Origin: Clostridiales bacterium VE202-21
Lineage (GTDB): Bacteria > Bacillota > Clostridia > Lachnospirales > Lachnospiraceae
Direction of reading: 5' to 3'
Assembly: GCA_000509105.1 (NCBI GenBank)
Contig: BAIF02000044.1
Location: 1 to 43,607 of the forward strand
Length of the DNA: 43,607 nt
Shown here: positions 16,718-24,964 of the stretch, in pieces
Layout of the letters: every line of letters starts with the position of its first letter
Position numbering within the stretch: the stretch's first letter is position 1
The notes under the pieces: generated by a model
What the model was told of the DNA's origin: nothing
The model's database searches: none
Seen by the model: only the letters and a program-made list of their open reading frames with translations
Made by a program: the position numbers and the translations under genes

Positions 16718-17725
16718 TTGGAAAAGAAACAGAGTAGATACCTTACTCATGAGGGAATATCTCTGTGGTTGGAGACAGGAACTATAGAGGCAGGTGGAAA
16801 ACAGGCAGAGCTTACAAAAAATGAATTGCGGATCATGTATTATCTTTTTGAGCATGACGGAGTCATCTGTACAAGGGCAGATTTGATTGAATACTTATGG
16901 GATAATCGGCTCTACTCAGATACATCTTACCACAATGAGGAATTAAAGTCACTAACCCGTTATCGTTTTGATAAGGTCAAAGAACGGGCAAAATTGAAAA
17001 GTTCTGTTTCAAGACTTGTCTGTATTCTTTTCCCGGAGCTGGAAAGACTTGTTCCTACGCTTCATATGGCATCCGTCTATGCTTTGCTTTGTGAATTTCC
17101 AAGTGCAGATGCTGTTGCAAATGCACATCTCACAAGGCTTTCCAACCTACTCTTTGATAGTTCGAAAGGCAGATATGGAAAAGATACTGCTGTCATGTTT
17201 CGTGACGCTGCAAGAAGTTCTATCGGTTCTCATATGCCTGCCAAGTCTTTGGAACTAAAGCACACCATAAAACTTATTCGGGAATTAGCGATTGAGATTG
17301 ACGAGATTGAAGCAGCCATCAAACGAATCATGGATAAAGAAATCCAATCGCCAATCTTTACCATTCCCGGTATCAGTTACCGGATGGGCGCAATGATCAT
17401 CGCTGAGATTGGGGATTTCTCTCGTTTTGATTCCGCAGATAAGATATTCGCATATGCAGGAATGTCTCCCTCCACTTATCAATCCGGACAGTTAGACAAC
17501 TGTTATTCCCATATGGAGAAACGAGGTTCCAGATACCTCCGGTATGCCCTTTACAATGCCACAAAATATGTCTGTCACTGGGATAAATCTTTTGGTGCAT
17601 ATCTTGAAAAGAAACGCTCGGAAGGCAAGCATTATAATGTTGCCATATCCCATGCCGCTAAGAAGCTTGTGCGATTGATTTTTGCAATGGAGAAATCAGG
17701 AAAAGCATATCTGCCAACTGCTTAA
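16718..17725 (+). pseudogene. Chimera: response-regulator DNA-binding domain fused to truncated IS110 transposase
   Basis: A 335-residue open frame made of two unrelated halves. Residues 1 to about 68 are a winged-helix domain of an OmpR/BceR-type regulator: AELTKNELRIMYYLFEHDG, then TRADLIEYLWDNRLYSD. It is cut before the recognition-helix motif usually written VNVTRLRRKL. From about residue 69 the protein is the middle and C-terminal part of an IS110-family transposase, including the Transposase_20 region with IPGISYRMGAMIIAEIG and YAGMSPSTYQSG. The receiver domain and the transposase's DEDD nuclease domain are both missing. The fusion is in frame and could be translated from TTG 16718, but neither original function can remain. 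Confidence 0.85.
16922..17725 (+). mobile_element. IS110-family element, 5'-truncated
   Basis: The IS110-derived part of the chimera. IS110 elements normally have a left non-coding end (bridge RNA) and a DEDD domain; both are absent, so the copy is immobile by itself. The left junction is at about 16922, inside the regulator gene. The right end is not defined by any repeat I can see and may extend into 17726-17845. Confidence 0.75.
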
Positions 17726-17750
17726 TTTTTTTCTGTAAATATCTCCTTTT

Positions 17751-17772
17751 AGAGCACCTATAAAGATGCTCT
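17751..17772. terminator. Hairpin between the convergent IS110 remnant and kinase gene
   Basis: AGAGCA / TGCTCT stem with a ten-base loop, flanked by TTTT on the left and TTGTTGT on the right. It lies between converging transcription units and could act weakly in both directions. The rest of 17726-17845 holds nothing recognised. Confidence 0.4.
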
Positions 17773-17845
17773 TGTTGTCATACAGTTTTCAAGGTTCAAA
17801 TATATCTGAAATGCATTTCTGCAATTCATTCAAAAAGCTTTCATT

Positions 17846-19045
17846 TTAGATTTGACTTTTAATAGTTAGTCTTTCTATACTCATTTTCACTTCAAATGTC
17901 GTTCCGCCCTGCTCATTTCCATGAACCTCAATCTTCCCGTCATGCGCCCGCACGATCTCGCGTACCATTGCAAGTCCAAGACCTACACCGCCAATTTTTC
18001 GGCTTCTTGACTTATCCACCCGGAAGAATGGTTCAAAGATCTGCTCTCGGAATGTCTCATCGATTCCATTTCCTGTATCTGCAATCGTCAGAACAACTTC
18101 TTTCCTCTTTCGTTCTGCCGATACCGTAACTTTTCCATCTGCATGGTTGTATTTAATCGCATTTTCAACAAGGTTATAAAGCATCCGATAGATCAGTATA
18201 TCACTTCCTGTCAGCATCAGACCCTCGCCTGCATTCTCTTCTTTCTCATCTACTGTACTCTGCGATTTCTGTATCAGTGCAACACCTTTTTCCTGTGCCA
18301 ACGGTTCCAGATCTGCCAGCACTTCCTCGATTAGTCCGCAAAGTTCGATCTTGTCATTGCGCGCTACTGTCTGTAACTCACTCATATCCAGAAGTGTTCT
18401 GACCAACTTGCTGAGACGCTCGTTCTGCTCTGTCACCATCTGGATCGTCTCTTGCGCCGCTTCCCCATTCTCCAGATTTTCTGACGCATGATAGAGGTCC
18501 AGTTGTGCTTGAATTAATGCCAAAGGAGTCCGCAGCTCATGCGCTGCATTCCCGGTAAACTGGCGCTGTGTCTCGAACGATTCCGACAGTCGCAAAAGCA
18601 TCTTATTATAAGACGTACGAAGTATGTCCAACTCTGCAATCTTATTCTCTTCGATCGTATAATCCGTCAGGTTCTGTGCCTGTACTTTTTCAACTGTCTC
18701 AGAAAACTCTCTGAGCGGTTTTAATGCACGACCACTAATAAAATATGTCACCGCTCCACCAAGTAACGCTACAACACCTGTGATCAGTAGACTTCTGTTT
18801 CTATAATCGGATTTCGAATTATACACCTCCGTAGCAAATTGTGATGCAAAATTGTCCCACTCATTATCCGGAATCTCAATGTATAGTGCTTCCGGTGTTT
18901 TTCCCTGATCTGTAACTGTTTCCTGAAGTGTATCGATATAATAGACTCCATTCTTATATAAGAAAAATGTAAGGCATCCGCACAATACTGTGATCAACAC
19001 TGTAGTAAGGATTGTCAGTCTCCACTGGAGTGATAATTTTCTCAT
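17846..19045 (-). CDS. Sensor histidine kinase
   Basis: A 399-residue membrane kinase. It has TM1 about 9-30, an extracytoplasmic loop of some 55 residues, TM2 about 85-104, HAMP about 105-155, then the phospho-acceptor motif NAAHELRTPL with H169. The N, G1 and G2 ATP-binding boxes follow (NLVENAIKYN, ADTGNGI, GVGLGLAMV). The ATG overlaps the stop of the response-regulator gene. The short external loop gives no clear ligand. The adjacent divergent Fe-S/thioredoxin operon suggests a redox or envelope-stress signal, but this is inference. Confidence 0.9.
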   Translation of the reverse strand: MRKLSLQWRLTILTTVLITVLCGCLTFFLYKNGVYYIDTLQETVTDQGKTPEALYIEIPDNEWDNFASQFATEVYNSKSDYRNRSLLITGVVALLGGAVTYFISGRALKPLREFSETVEKVQAQNLTDYTIEENKIAELDILRTSYNKMLLRLSESFETQRQFTGNAAHELRTPLALIQAQLDLYHASENLENGEAAQETIQMVTEQNERLSKLVRTLLDMSELQTVARNDKIELCGLIEEVLADLEPLAQEKGVALIQKSQSTVDEKEENAGEGLMLTGSDILIYRMLYNLVENAIKYNHADGKVTVSAERKRKEVVLTIADTGNGIDETFREQIFEPFFRVDKSRSRKIGGVGLGLAMVREIVRAHDGKIEVHGNEQGGTTFEVKMSIERLTIKSQI

Positions 19046-19737
19046 GCTTTGCCATCTCCTCCTATCTTATAACCCTCGCCAATCCTATTTACGATCGGAT
19101 CATAGCCAAGTCCCGCCTTGAGTTTTCTCCTCAGGGAAGACATATGCACACGAATAGAGCCGCTAAAACTATCCACAGAAGAATCCCAAACATGCTCAAT
19201 CAACTCTTCCTGGCTGACCGGCCGGCCCTGATTCAGAAGAAGATACTCTAGAATCCCATTTTCTTTTCTCGTCAACGCAACCGGATTCTCTTCTGCATAC
19301 GCCACTCGTTCTCTTATATCAAACCGAATGCCGTTGCATTCCAGGCAGACATTTTTCTGTATGAATTTTCGTCTCGTCAGACTTCTCACGCGTGCCTCGA
19401 GTTCCTGCAAATGAAATGGTTTTTCCATATAATCATTCGCACCTACATCCAACCCTTCAACTTTATCTGCAATCTGACTTCTCGCAGACAAGATCAATAC
19501 CTTTGTCTCTTCATCTTCTTTACGAAGTTCCCGAAGAATCTCCATCCCATCCACCCCAGGAAGATTAAGATCAAGCACGATCAGATCATACATTTCAGCA
19601 TAAATCATATCCAATGCTTCTTCTCCGTCATTGCACACATCCACCTCATAGCCGGTCTGGTGCAGACTTTTCGCGATCATGTCACATAATTTCTTCTCAT
19701 CTTCAACGACTAATAATCTCACTTTATTTTTCTCCAT
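19042..19737 (-). CDS. OmpR-family response regulator
   Basis: A 231-residue two-domain regulator. The receiver has an intact acidic pair (VEDE), phospho-acceptor D56 in LIVLDLNLP and the conserved Lys in YMEKPF. The winged-helix output domain has ALTRKENGILEYLLLNQGRPVS and SFSGSIRVHMSSLRRKL. ATG 19737 is used, although AGGAGGTG lies about 18 bases upstream on this strand. That spacing is unusually long and could mean a rare start just upstream. It forms an operon with the kinase. Confidence 0.9.
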   Translation of the reverse strand: MEKNKVRLLVVEDEKKLCDMIAKSLHQTGYEVDVCNDGEEALDMIYAEMYDLIVLDLNLPGVDGMEILRELRKEDEETKVLILSARSQIADKVEGLDVGANDYMEKPFHLQELEARVRSLTRRKFIQKNVCLECNGIRFDIRERVAYAEENPVALTRKENGILEYLLLNQGRPVSQEELIEHVWDSSVDSFSGSIRVHMSSLRRKLKAGLGYDPIVNRIGEGYKIGGDGKA

Positions 19738-19764
19738 CTTCTTAACAGAAATTTTACACCTCCT

Positions 19765-19793
19765 ATTGTATAATGCCAACATCGAAAAGTCAA
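19765..19793 (-). promoter_or_regulatory. Divergent promoter of the two-component system
   Basis: On the minus strand TTGACT (19793-19788) and TACAAT (19770-19765) are separated by exactly 17 bases. A TATAAT on the plus strand (19769-19774) overlaps this -10 but has no good -35. The plus-strand redox operon may therefore need an activator, plausibly the response regulator encoded here. Confidence 0.65.
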
Positions 19794-19826
19794 TAAACTG
19801 ACTTTGAACATTGAAAGGAGTATTTT

Positions 19827-19967
19827 ATGAAATCTGAAAAAGCATCACAGATTCTTTTACTTACAGCCGGTCTGGTTCTTTTCTTTGGCGGAATTTTCCG
19901 CGGCGAAGCCGCTGTAGTACTCAGCAAAGCAATAAAATTATGTATGGAGTGTGTCGGAATTGGATAA
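19827..19967 (+). CDS. CD1871A-like CXXC peptide
   Basis: A 46-residue peptide with AAAGGAG seven bases upstream. It has a hydrophobic helix (ILLLTAGLVLFFGGIF) and a C-terminal CMEC motif. It matches the small CXXC membrane peptides, called CD1871A-like, that precede Fe-S binding proteins in Clostridia. The CXXC pair may bind metal or exchange electrons with the downstream proteins. It overlaps the next gene by eight bases. Confidence 0.75.
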   Translation: MKSEKASQILLLTAGLVLFFGGIFRGEAAVVLSKAIKLCMECVGIG

Positions 19968-20853
19968 GAAAATAAAATCAAACAAAAACATTTTCGTCCG
20001 TTTCCGCGGATGGATTCAGGCCGCTGCAACACTGCTTACAAACATTCACATTCCGAATCTATGGAAAGGAAAAATTTATCAGGGAAATGTAAAGACAATG
20101 TGTGTACCCGGACTGAACTGCTACTCTTGTCCGGCCGCCACAGGTGCCTGTCCGATTGGAGCTTTCCAGGCTGTAGTTGGTTCCTCAAAATTCAAGTTCA
20201 CCTACTACATCACCGGATTTTTCATCCTGTTAGGAGTTCTGTTAGGACGATTTATCTGCGGTTTCCTTTGTCCGTTTGGATGGTTTCAGGATTTGCTGCA
20301 TAAGATTCCGGGTAAGAAATTTTCCACCGCAAAGTTGAAACCCATACGGTATCTGAAATACGTGATTCTGGTCGTCTTTGTTATACTGCTTCCGGCATTT
20401 GTAACCAATTCACTTGGTATGGGAGATCCTTTCTTCTGTAAATACATTTGCCCACAGGGCGTACTTGAAGGCGCAATTCCTCTGTCACTTGCCAACTCAG
20501 GAATCCGTTCTGCACTCGGACATCTGTTTACATTTAAGTTCACAATCCTTGTGCTTTTTATCATCTTAAGCATCTTGCTTTACCGTCCATTCTGTAAATG
20601 GATCTGCCCACTCGGTGCCATCTATTCTCTGTTTAACAGAGTATCTTTTCTTAAGATTCAGGTGGATCACGAGAAATGTGTTGGCTGCCAGAAGTGTAGC
20701 CGTGTTTGCAAAATGGATGTCAATGTAGTAGACACACCGAACCATCCGGAGTGTATTCGCTGCGGAGAATGTATGAAAGCCTGCCCGACTGATGCAATCT
20801 GCTATCATTACGGATTTTCAAACAAGAAACAGGCTGACAATAAACTAAGATAA
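19960..20853 (+). CDS. Polytopic 4Fe-4S binding protein (NapH/CcoG-like)
   Basis: A 297-residue membrane protein with about four to five helices and many cysteines. Membrane-proximal motifs are CGFLCPFGW, CKYICPQG and CKWICPLGA. Two C-terminal ferredoxin-type clusters follow, CVGCQKCSRVC and CIRCGECMKAC. The family passes electrons across or along the membrane. Its partner here is likely the thioredoxin-like lipoprotein downstream. TTG 19960 is preferred; GTG 19951 is too close to the GGAG site. Confidence 0.85.
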   Translation: MDKKIKSNKNIFVRFRGWIQAAATLLTNIHIPNLWKGKIYQGNVKTMCVPGLNCYSCPAATGACPIGAFQAVVGSSKFKFTYYITGFFILLGVLLGRFICGFLCPFGWFQDLLHKIPGKKFSTAKLKPIRYLKYVILVVFVILLPAFVTNSLGMGDPFFCKYICPQGVLEGAIPLSLANSGIRSALGHLFTFKFTILVLFIILSILLYRPFCKWICPLGAIYSLFNRVSFLKIQVDHEKCVGCQKCSRVCKMDVNVVDTPNHPECIRCGECMKACPTDAICYHYGFSNKKQADNKLR

Positions 20854-20890
20854 AATCAATAAAATGAAATTCAAAAGGAGCTTTAAAATT

Positions 20891-21817
20891 ATGAAAAACA
20901 AATCAATCAAAACAAACTCAATGAAATTAAAAAAGGTAATCGCTGCATCACTTGCCATTTCCGTACTTCTTGCTTTCACAGGCTGCGGAAGCGCTTCCTC
21001 CTCAACAAACAATAAGAAACAGGAATCCACTTCCTCTGTAGATGCCGGAAGCACAGATGAACTGAACGACCTTTACCAGCAGGAAAATCAGCTTTTTGCT
21101 GATCACAAAGACGCTTGGGACAAAGTATTTGGTTTTATGAGCAAGAATACTGCCGGTGATGCCATGAGTGAAAACTATGCAGACGTCCTTGCAAGTACAG
21201 TTGAATCTAATAAAGATTCCTTCTCAGAAGAAGAGTATGAAACTCTGAGCAAAGACATTGAGACGATCCGCGGCATCGAAGAAGAAATTGCAAAGCTTGA
21301 GAAAGAGATTGCTGCATCTGATTCCTCTGACAGTGCTTCCTCCAAATTAGATGAATCCGCAAGTGTGTTTCACAGGTTCAAAGGAAAAGATTTGGATGGA
21401 AATGATGTAGATGACAGCCTTTTCACTAATAACAAAGTTACAGTTGTAAACTTCTGGTTCAGTGGGTGCAAGCCATGCGTTGGAGAGCTTTCTAAACTGA
21501 ATGAATTAAACGAAACACTCAAGAAAATGGGTGGCGAAGTTGTTGGTATCAATACAGACACTTTAGATGACAATCAGGATGGAATCAAAGAAGCGAAAGA
21601 AATCTTAAAAGCTCAAGGTGCTTCCTACAAGAATCTGACTTTCGATTCTGATTCAACAGTTGGAAAATACGCCGGCAACATTATGGCATTCCCTACAACA
21701 GTTCTTGTTGATAAAGACGGAAATATCGTTGGCGAGCCTTTGATGGGCGGAATTGACGATCAAGCAAACTACGATCAGCTGATGAAACAGATTCAGTCCG
21801 TAATCGACCAGAAATAA
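20891..21817 (+). CDS. TlpA-like thioredoxin-fold lipoprotein
   Basis: A 308-residue exported lipoprotein. The signal peptide ends in the lipobox LLAFTGC (C32). A serine-rich linker and a glutamate-rich helical segment (about 50-145) follow, then a TlpA/redoxin domain with the active site SGCKPC (C193, C196) and the cis-proline segment IMAFPTTVLVD. It would reduce disulfides outside the membrane, probably fed with electrons by the Fe-S protein encoded just before it. AAAGGAG at 20873-20879 supports ATG 20891. Confidence 0.88.
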   Translation: MKNKSIKTNSMKLKKVIAASLAISVLLAFTGCGSASSSTNNKKQESTSSVDAGSTDELNDLYQQENQLFADHKDAWDKVFGFMSKNTAGDAMSENYADVLASTVESNKDSFSEEEYETLSKDIETIRGIEEEIAKLEKEIAASDSSDSASSKLDESASVFHRFKGKDLDGNDVDDSLFTNNKVTVVNFWFSGCKPCVGELSKLNELNETLKKMGGEVVGINTDTLDDNQDGIKEAKEILKAQGASYKNLTFDSDSTVGKYAGNIMAFPTTVLVDKDGNIVGEPLMGGIDDQANYDQLMKQIQSVIDQK

Positions 21818-22212
21818 TTTATCTTATAATTAAGGATTGTCAATTTTTACGTATAAATTTTGGAGAAATCTGTGGGTAGGGATGTATCCCCCAGTTTTAA
21901 GAAAAATGGATTAGATTATCAAAATATTGTTATTTTTGCAGGATATAATATCGATAGTCTTTCGTTAATGAAAAGTCTAATCCCCTAGCTATGTTGGGGA
22001 GAATGGAATAAGCAGAGGTGTGTGGGGGCAATAAAAAAGGATCCTATGTGCTTGTGATATCCGTCTTTTAGGACGAGCAGTAACAGTAACCTTAGGAGAG
22101 CTGATAATAAACCACCATTGAATTGTGGGTGTAACTAGAAATTGAATTAGCAGGCCTCGATTTTGCTGGGCCGAAGATTCCAAGAGATTGTGATATATTT
22201 TGGAGGTAAGCT
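21818..22212 (+). other. Intergenic debris, no intact gene
   Basis: 395 bases without a supported gene. One stretch (about 22033-22118) can be read, with a frameshift, as GSYVLVISV then LLGRAVTVTLGELIINHH before a stop. This suggests a decayed coding segment, but the family is not clear. GGGGATATCCC-like short palindromes are not present, and no terminator is obvious after the lipoprotein gene. Confidence 0.4.
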
Positions 22213-22761
22213 ATGACGAAAATAGAAGAATTTGTAAAACTGATAACAGGACGATTTGACAATAAGGAGCAATTTGATGCAATGAAAAAGGCAGGAAAGA
22301 CATACCCTTATGCACAGCACGTAAATACGGTTTGCAATGATAAAATTAAAAATCTTCCTGCTGATTTTAAGGGCATGTTTATTGTAGAAGAAAGTTATTA
22401 TGAAAATGAAGGAAAGCGTCATGCGTCACCGCATCTTTTCTTGATTACAGAGAAAGAAGATAGAATTTTACTTTCATCCTATGAAATTCCAAATGGGGAA
22501 GATAAGAACACGTTTTCATATGAATTTATGAAAGAGGTGGAATATATTGAATTAAAAAAATCCAAAAAATTTACTCCTGCACTATATTATGAGAGAAACG
22601 GTGTCTGGGAGGGAGGCAGTACTAGTCAGTTCTCACCCGTTATGATATTTAAACTATGGGAAAAGTTTTCGGATACGTGTTTGGAAGTATTCGAAAGTAT
22701 GGAAGTGAATGGAAAAAGAACATTTGGATATGACGTTCCGATTGTCTATAAGAGGGTATAA
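22213..22761 (+). CDS. Hypothetical protein, CpcT/CpeT-like pattern
   Basis: A 182-residue soluble protein with a good ribosome site (TTTGGAGGTAAGCT). Its start, FVKLITGRFDNKEQFDAM, followed by KGMFIVEESYYENEGKRHA and then HLFLITEKEDRILLSSYEIP, resembles the layout of CpcT/CpeT-type proteins (GxFxNxxQ, then E-x-Y). In phototrophs these attach bilins; in gut Firmicutes homologues have no known role. Similarity is judged by eye only. It stands alone, just before an IS copy. Confidence 0.5.
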   Translation: MTKIEEFVKLITGRFDNKEQFDAMKKAGKTYPYAQHVNTVCNDKIKNLPADFKGMFIVEESYYENEGKRHASPHLFLITEKEDRILLSSYEIPNGEDKNTFSYEFMKEVEYIELKKSKKFTPALYYERNGVWEGGSTSQFSPVMIFKLWEKFSDTCLEVFESMEVNGKRTFGYDVPIVYKRV

Positions 22762-22775
22762 AGTCTTTGTTTAAC

Positions 22776-22817
22776 GGTTCGAAAATTCTGAAAATAAAGG
22801 AAGCAGTTCGAGTATAG
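22776..22817 (+). pseudogene. 5' part of ABC ATPase remnant split by an IS
   Basis: Read in the frame that joins 24206 after removal of the insertion, these bases give RFENSENKGSSSSIA. The pieces then continue across CTAG as R-MIVKNPDVMFFD. This corresponds to the region from a degraded signature motif to Walker B of an ABC ATPase. A stop codon lies just upstream at 22773-22775. Confidence 0.5.
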
Positions 22818-22834
22818 CTAGTACTACAGCGAAC
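22818..22834 (+). repeat. Left inverted end of the IS701-like element
   Basis: CTAGTACTACAGCGAAC; a perfect inverted partner is at 24192-24208. The outer CTAG may be the duplicated target. Confidence 0.85.
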
Positions 22835-22931
22835 AACTAAGTTTCTTTTTACGATGCGACAGATAAGCACAATGATTCCTTTTTATATAATAGCAGATGA
22901 TCCTCTGCATGCAGGAAGATGTGAACTCTAT

Positions 22932-24132
22932 CATGCTATACAATAACCTGACGACCATAGGCATCGTCAGCGGAATTCCTTTTTTAGCCATCCTCCGCAT
23001 TTTTCAAAGCATTGTTCAATCGGCCAACGCAGCGTTGCTGCCCGATCCAGCTAGGTATACGAGATATGATCCGGTGCATTGGATACAAAATATTTGATGG
23101 TCCCATCCTCGTATCTGCGGGCATATAACCAGACAGCTTCCCCTGGTTTTACGTAATTCCGGTTCCCATCCTTGCGGCAGGACACGACACGAATGATAAA
23201 CCTCTGCGCTTGATTGGTTTTTTGGAGCCTTCCGTAAGAGTTACCGGTTCCCATGGGAGATCCGCTGCTTCTGCCAGGCTTCGTACACTGACCGGATGGC
23301 CGGATCACACAGGGTATTTCTTTAGTCGGCCACGGCCTCTGTCCGGTTCTGAGCTTATGATACGTGGAGGTTCCAGGAAAATCTGCTCCTTTGTATTGGT
23401 TGCCGCAAAATACCATACTCCATCTGGCAGATGTAAGCTATCCAGGAATGCATGGTCACAGCCATATGCGGCATCGCATCCGACCCATCGGACCCGAAAC
23501 CGTCCTGTCTGAAAGGCACGGTTGAGAAGATCCTGTGTAATCTGATTTTTTGTAAGGAAGGTCCTGCCCTATGGAAAACGGCATTTGGCACGCAGGGGCT
23601 GGTGGGAATCCTGGAACCATGCCTGGGGGATATAAAGGTCATAGTCCACCAGGCCGTAACCGGAGTCACCGGCATAAGAAAGGAATCCCCCAACCTGACA
23701 GTTTTCCCGTTTGCCCAGCCTGCCGCAGTATTGTCGTTTTACTCCAATAGAATGTATTCCTTTTTTTATGAAGCTGGTATCATCAACAGACAACATGGCA
23801 CCCTCATGGTTCAGTTGGGCTGCCAGAAGCTGCTGGCAGATGTCAAGGATTGCCGGCTCATCCAGCGGAGCACATGTAAAGAACTGTTGCATGGGCTGGA
23901 CAGATTTCTCATCTAATAAATGCAAGGCGATGGGTTCAATAGATTTACGGTCTAAAGGACTGAGTAATCCCTTAACAAAAGCTGCGAAATGGCTTCTCTG
24001 TTTTTTAGAGAAAAAGGCACAATCGTATTGGTGCAGGTATGTCTCTAAGAGCCTTCCGATATCCTGTGTACTGCTAGGATCGATCGCCCACTGTTCTAAT
24101 AATCGTGGATCATATGTTGTGTTTGTCATCAT
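22932..24132 (-). pseudogene. IS701-like DDE transposase, inactivated
   Basis: Starts at ATG 24132 or 24129 on the minus strand. The N-terminal part reads QRSHFAAFVKGLLSPLDRK and then the first catalytic Asp in MLSVDDTSF. The frame is broken by TAG at 23571-23569 and continues with RVRWVGCDAAYG, which holds the probable second Asp. It is broken again at 23307-23305 and shifts frame near 23200. The C-terminal part reads WLYARRYEDGTIKYFVSNAP and, after a stop, LRWPIEQCFEKC with the catalytic Glu. There are several nonsense codons plus a frameshift, so it is clearly a pseudogene. Confidence 0.85.
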
Positions 24133-24191
24133 AATATCCACCCCCTTTTATTATATCAGTTATAGGGGACAATTTAAGATAACTATTGAAA

Positions 24192-24208
24192 GTTCGCTGT
24201 AGTACTAG
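24192..24208 (-). repeat. Right inverted end of the IS701-like element
   Basis: GTTCGCTGTAGTACTAG, the exact reverse complement of 22818-22834. Confidence 0.85.
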
Positions 24209-24392
24209 AATGATTGTAAAAAATCCTGATGTAATGTTTTTTGATCAAGTCACATCAAATTTGGCTACTAAAACTAGTGGGTTACTGAAAGAGTCGATTC
24301 ATTTGATTTTTGCAGATAAAATTTGTATTATCATAACGCATGATTTAGAAATGGCATCTATTGCGGATACAAGTATAAATTTATCAGATTAA
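24206..24392 (+). pseudogene. ABC transporter ATPase fragment (3' part)
   Basis: Encodes RMIVKNPDVMFFDQVTSN, a Walker B/D-loop region in which the usual catalytic Glu is Gln, then IIITHDLEMASIADTS with the switch His, ending in LSD and stop. Everything upstream of the signature motif is missing, apart from the short piece at 22776-22817 beyond the IS. It is a dead remnant of a peptide- or drug-export type ATPase. Confidence 0.75.
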
Positions 24393-24622
24393 TGGTTAAA
24401 AAGGATTTTAATTACTTCTTTTTAAAAGGCAATAAATATTTCTTTAGGTCTTGTAAAGAGATGGAAACTATTTTTTATCATTATGCAGAAAATCATGTGG
24501 AAGAATTAAAATTTAGGAACGAATGTGTAGTAAGTGGAAATGAGTTCAATGAGTTTATACTACGAAAATTCGATTATAACCTTGGAAGAATATATAGACC
24601 TTTTTTGCAGTACATACGTTAA
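24392..24622 (+). CDS. Small hypothetical protein, possibly a remnant
   Basis: A 76-residue frame whose ATG overlaps the stop of the ABC fragment (TAATG), as in an operon. It is rich in aromatic and charged residues. No domain is recognised and no ribosome site is visible. Its middle (FYHYAENHVEEL) is encoded by DNA repeated at 25336-25385. It may be the remains of a longer gene. Confidence 0.35.
   Translation: MVKKDFNYFFLKGNKYFFRSCKEMETIFYHYAENHVEELKFRNECVVSGNEFNEFILRKFDYNLGRIYRPFLQYIR
24461..24511 (+). repeat. Direct repeat copy 1, encoding FYHYAENHVEEL
   Basis: Roughly 50 bases that recur at 25336-25385 with a few substitutions and a one-base difference in a T run. Both copies read or nearly read ETIFYHY-(A/T)E-(N/S)HVEEL. 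The copies are about 875 bases apart in the same orientation, which points to a local duplication or recombination footprint. Confidence 0.6.
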
Positions 24623-24814
24623 AACGTTTAAGTTTGGTAGAATGCCCATTATATTCTAAGCAGCTTATAACTTGGGAAAAATGAAAAAAATAGTTTTACA
24701 AGGGGATATATAAAAACTTAAAAAAATCCACGGTGTTACGAATTGTACAAATCTTTTTGGAATAATTTGAAGTTTTTAATCGGAAACGGGAATTAGGCAC
24801 CAATAGAGTATTTG

Positions 24815-24964
24815 ATGCTTCCAACAAGTACTTATAATTGTCTTAAAAGACAAAAGTTTTGTTTTATCCAGAATTTAGAACAAAAATATAATTCTGTTGA
24901 AAAATTATGCTGTATCCGAAAAATGGGTGTGCATTCTTCTGAAATTGTGATAAAGGCACTGTAA
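24815..24964 (+). pseudogene. RpoA C-terminal-domain-like fragment
   Basis: The open frame reads PIEYLMLPTSTYNCLKRQKF (from 24800), then NLEQKYNSVEKL, and ends IRKMGVHSSEIVIKAL and stop. It follows the helix-hairpin-helix pattern of the RNA polymerase alpha C-terminal domain (LxLxxRxxNCLKxxxI, then GxxSxxEI). Small stand-alone alpha-CTD-like proteins occur in Firmicute mobile elements. No ribosome site is clear and the N-terminus is missing, so it is probably a remnant. ATG 24815 is the only ATG. Confidence 0.5.

Larger units (their letters stand above)
22818..24208 (-). mobile_element. IS701-like insertion sequence with intact ends, decayed transposase
   Basis: The element is bounded by a perfect 17-base inverted repeat: CTAGTACTACAGCGAAC (22818-22834) and its complement (24192-24208). 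Because both ends show CTAG, the likely reading is a 4-base target duplication CTAG with 13-base terminal repeats. CTAG-type 4-base targets are known for IS701-like elements. Removing the element and one CTAG restores a continuous frame in the flanking ABC ATPase remnant. The transposase lies on the minus strand and is inactive. Confidence 0.8.

Noticed and set aside
23452..24202. Plus-strand open frames of 154 and 163 codons
   Set aside because: They are antisense to the IS701-like transposase remnant, whose minus-strand translation carries the recognisable motifs.
22213..24622. A possible lantibiotic or radical-SAM peptide cluster around the ABC remnant
   Set aside because: No precursor peptide, modification enzyme or complete transporter can be found; only ATPase debris remains.
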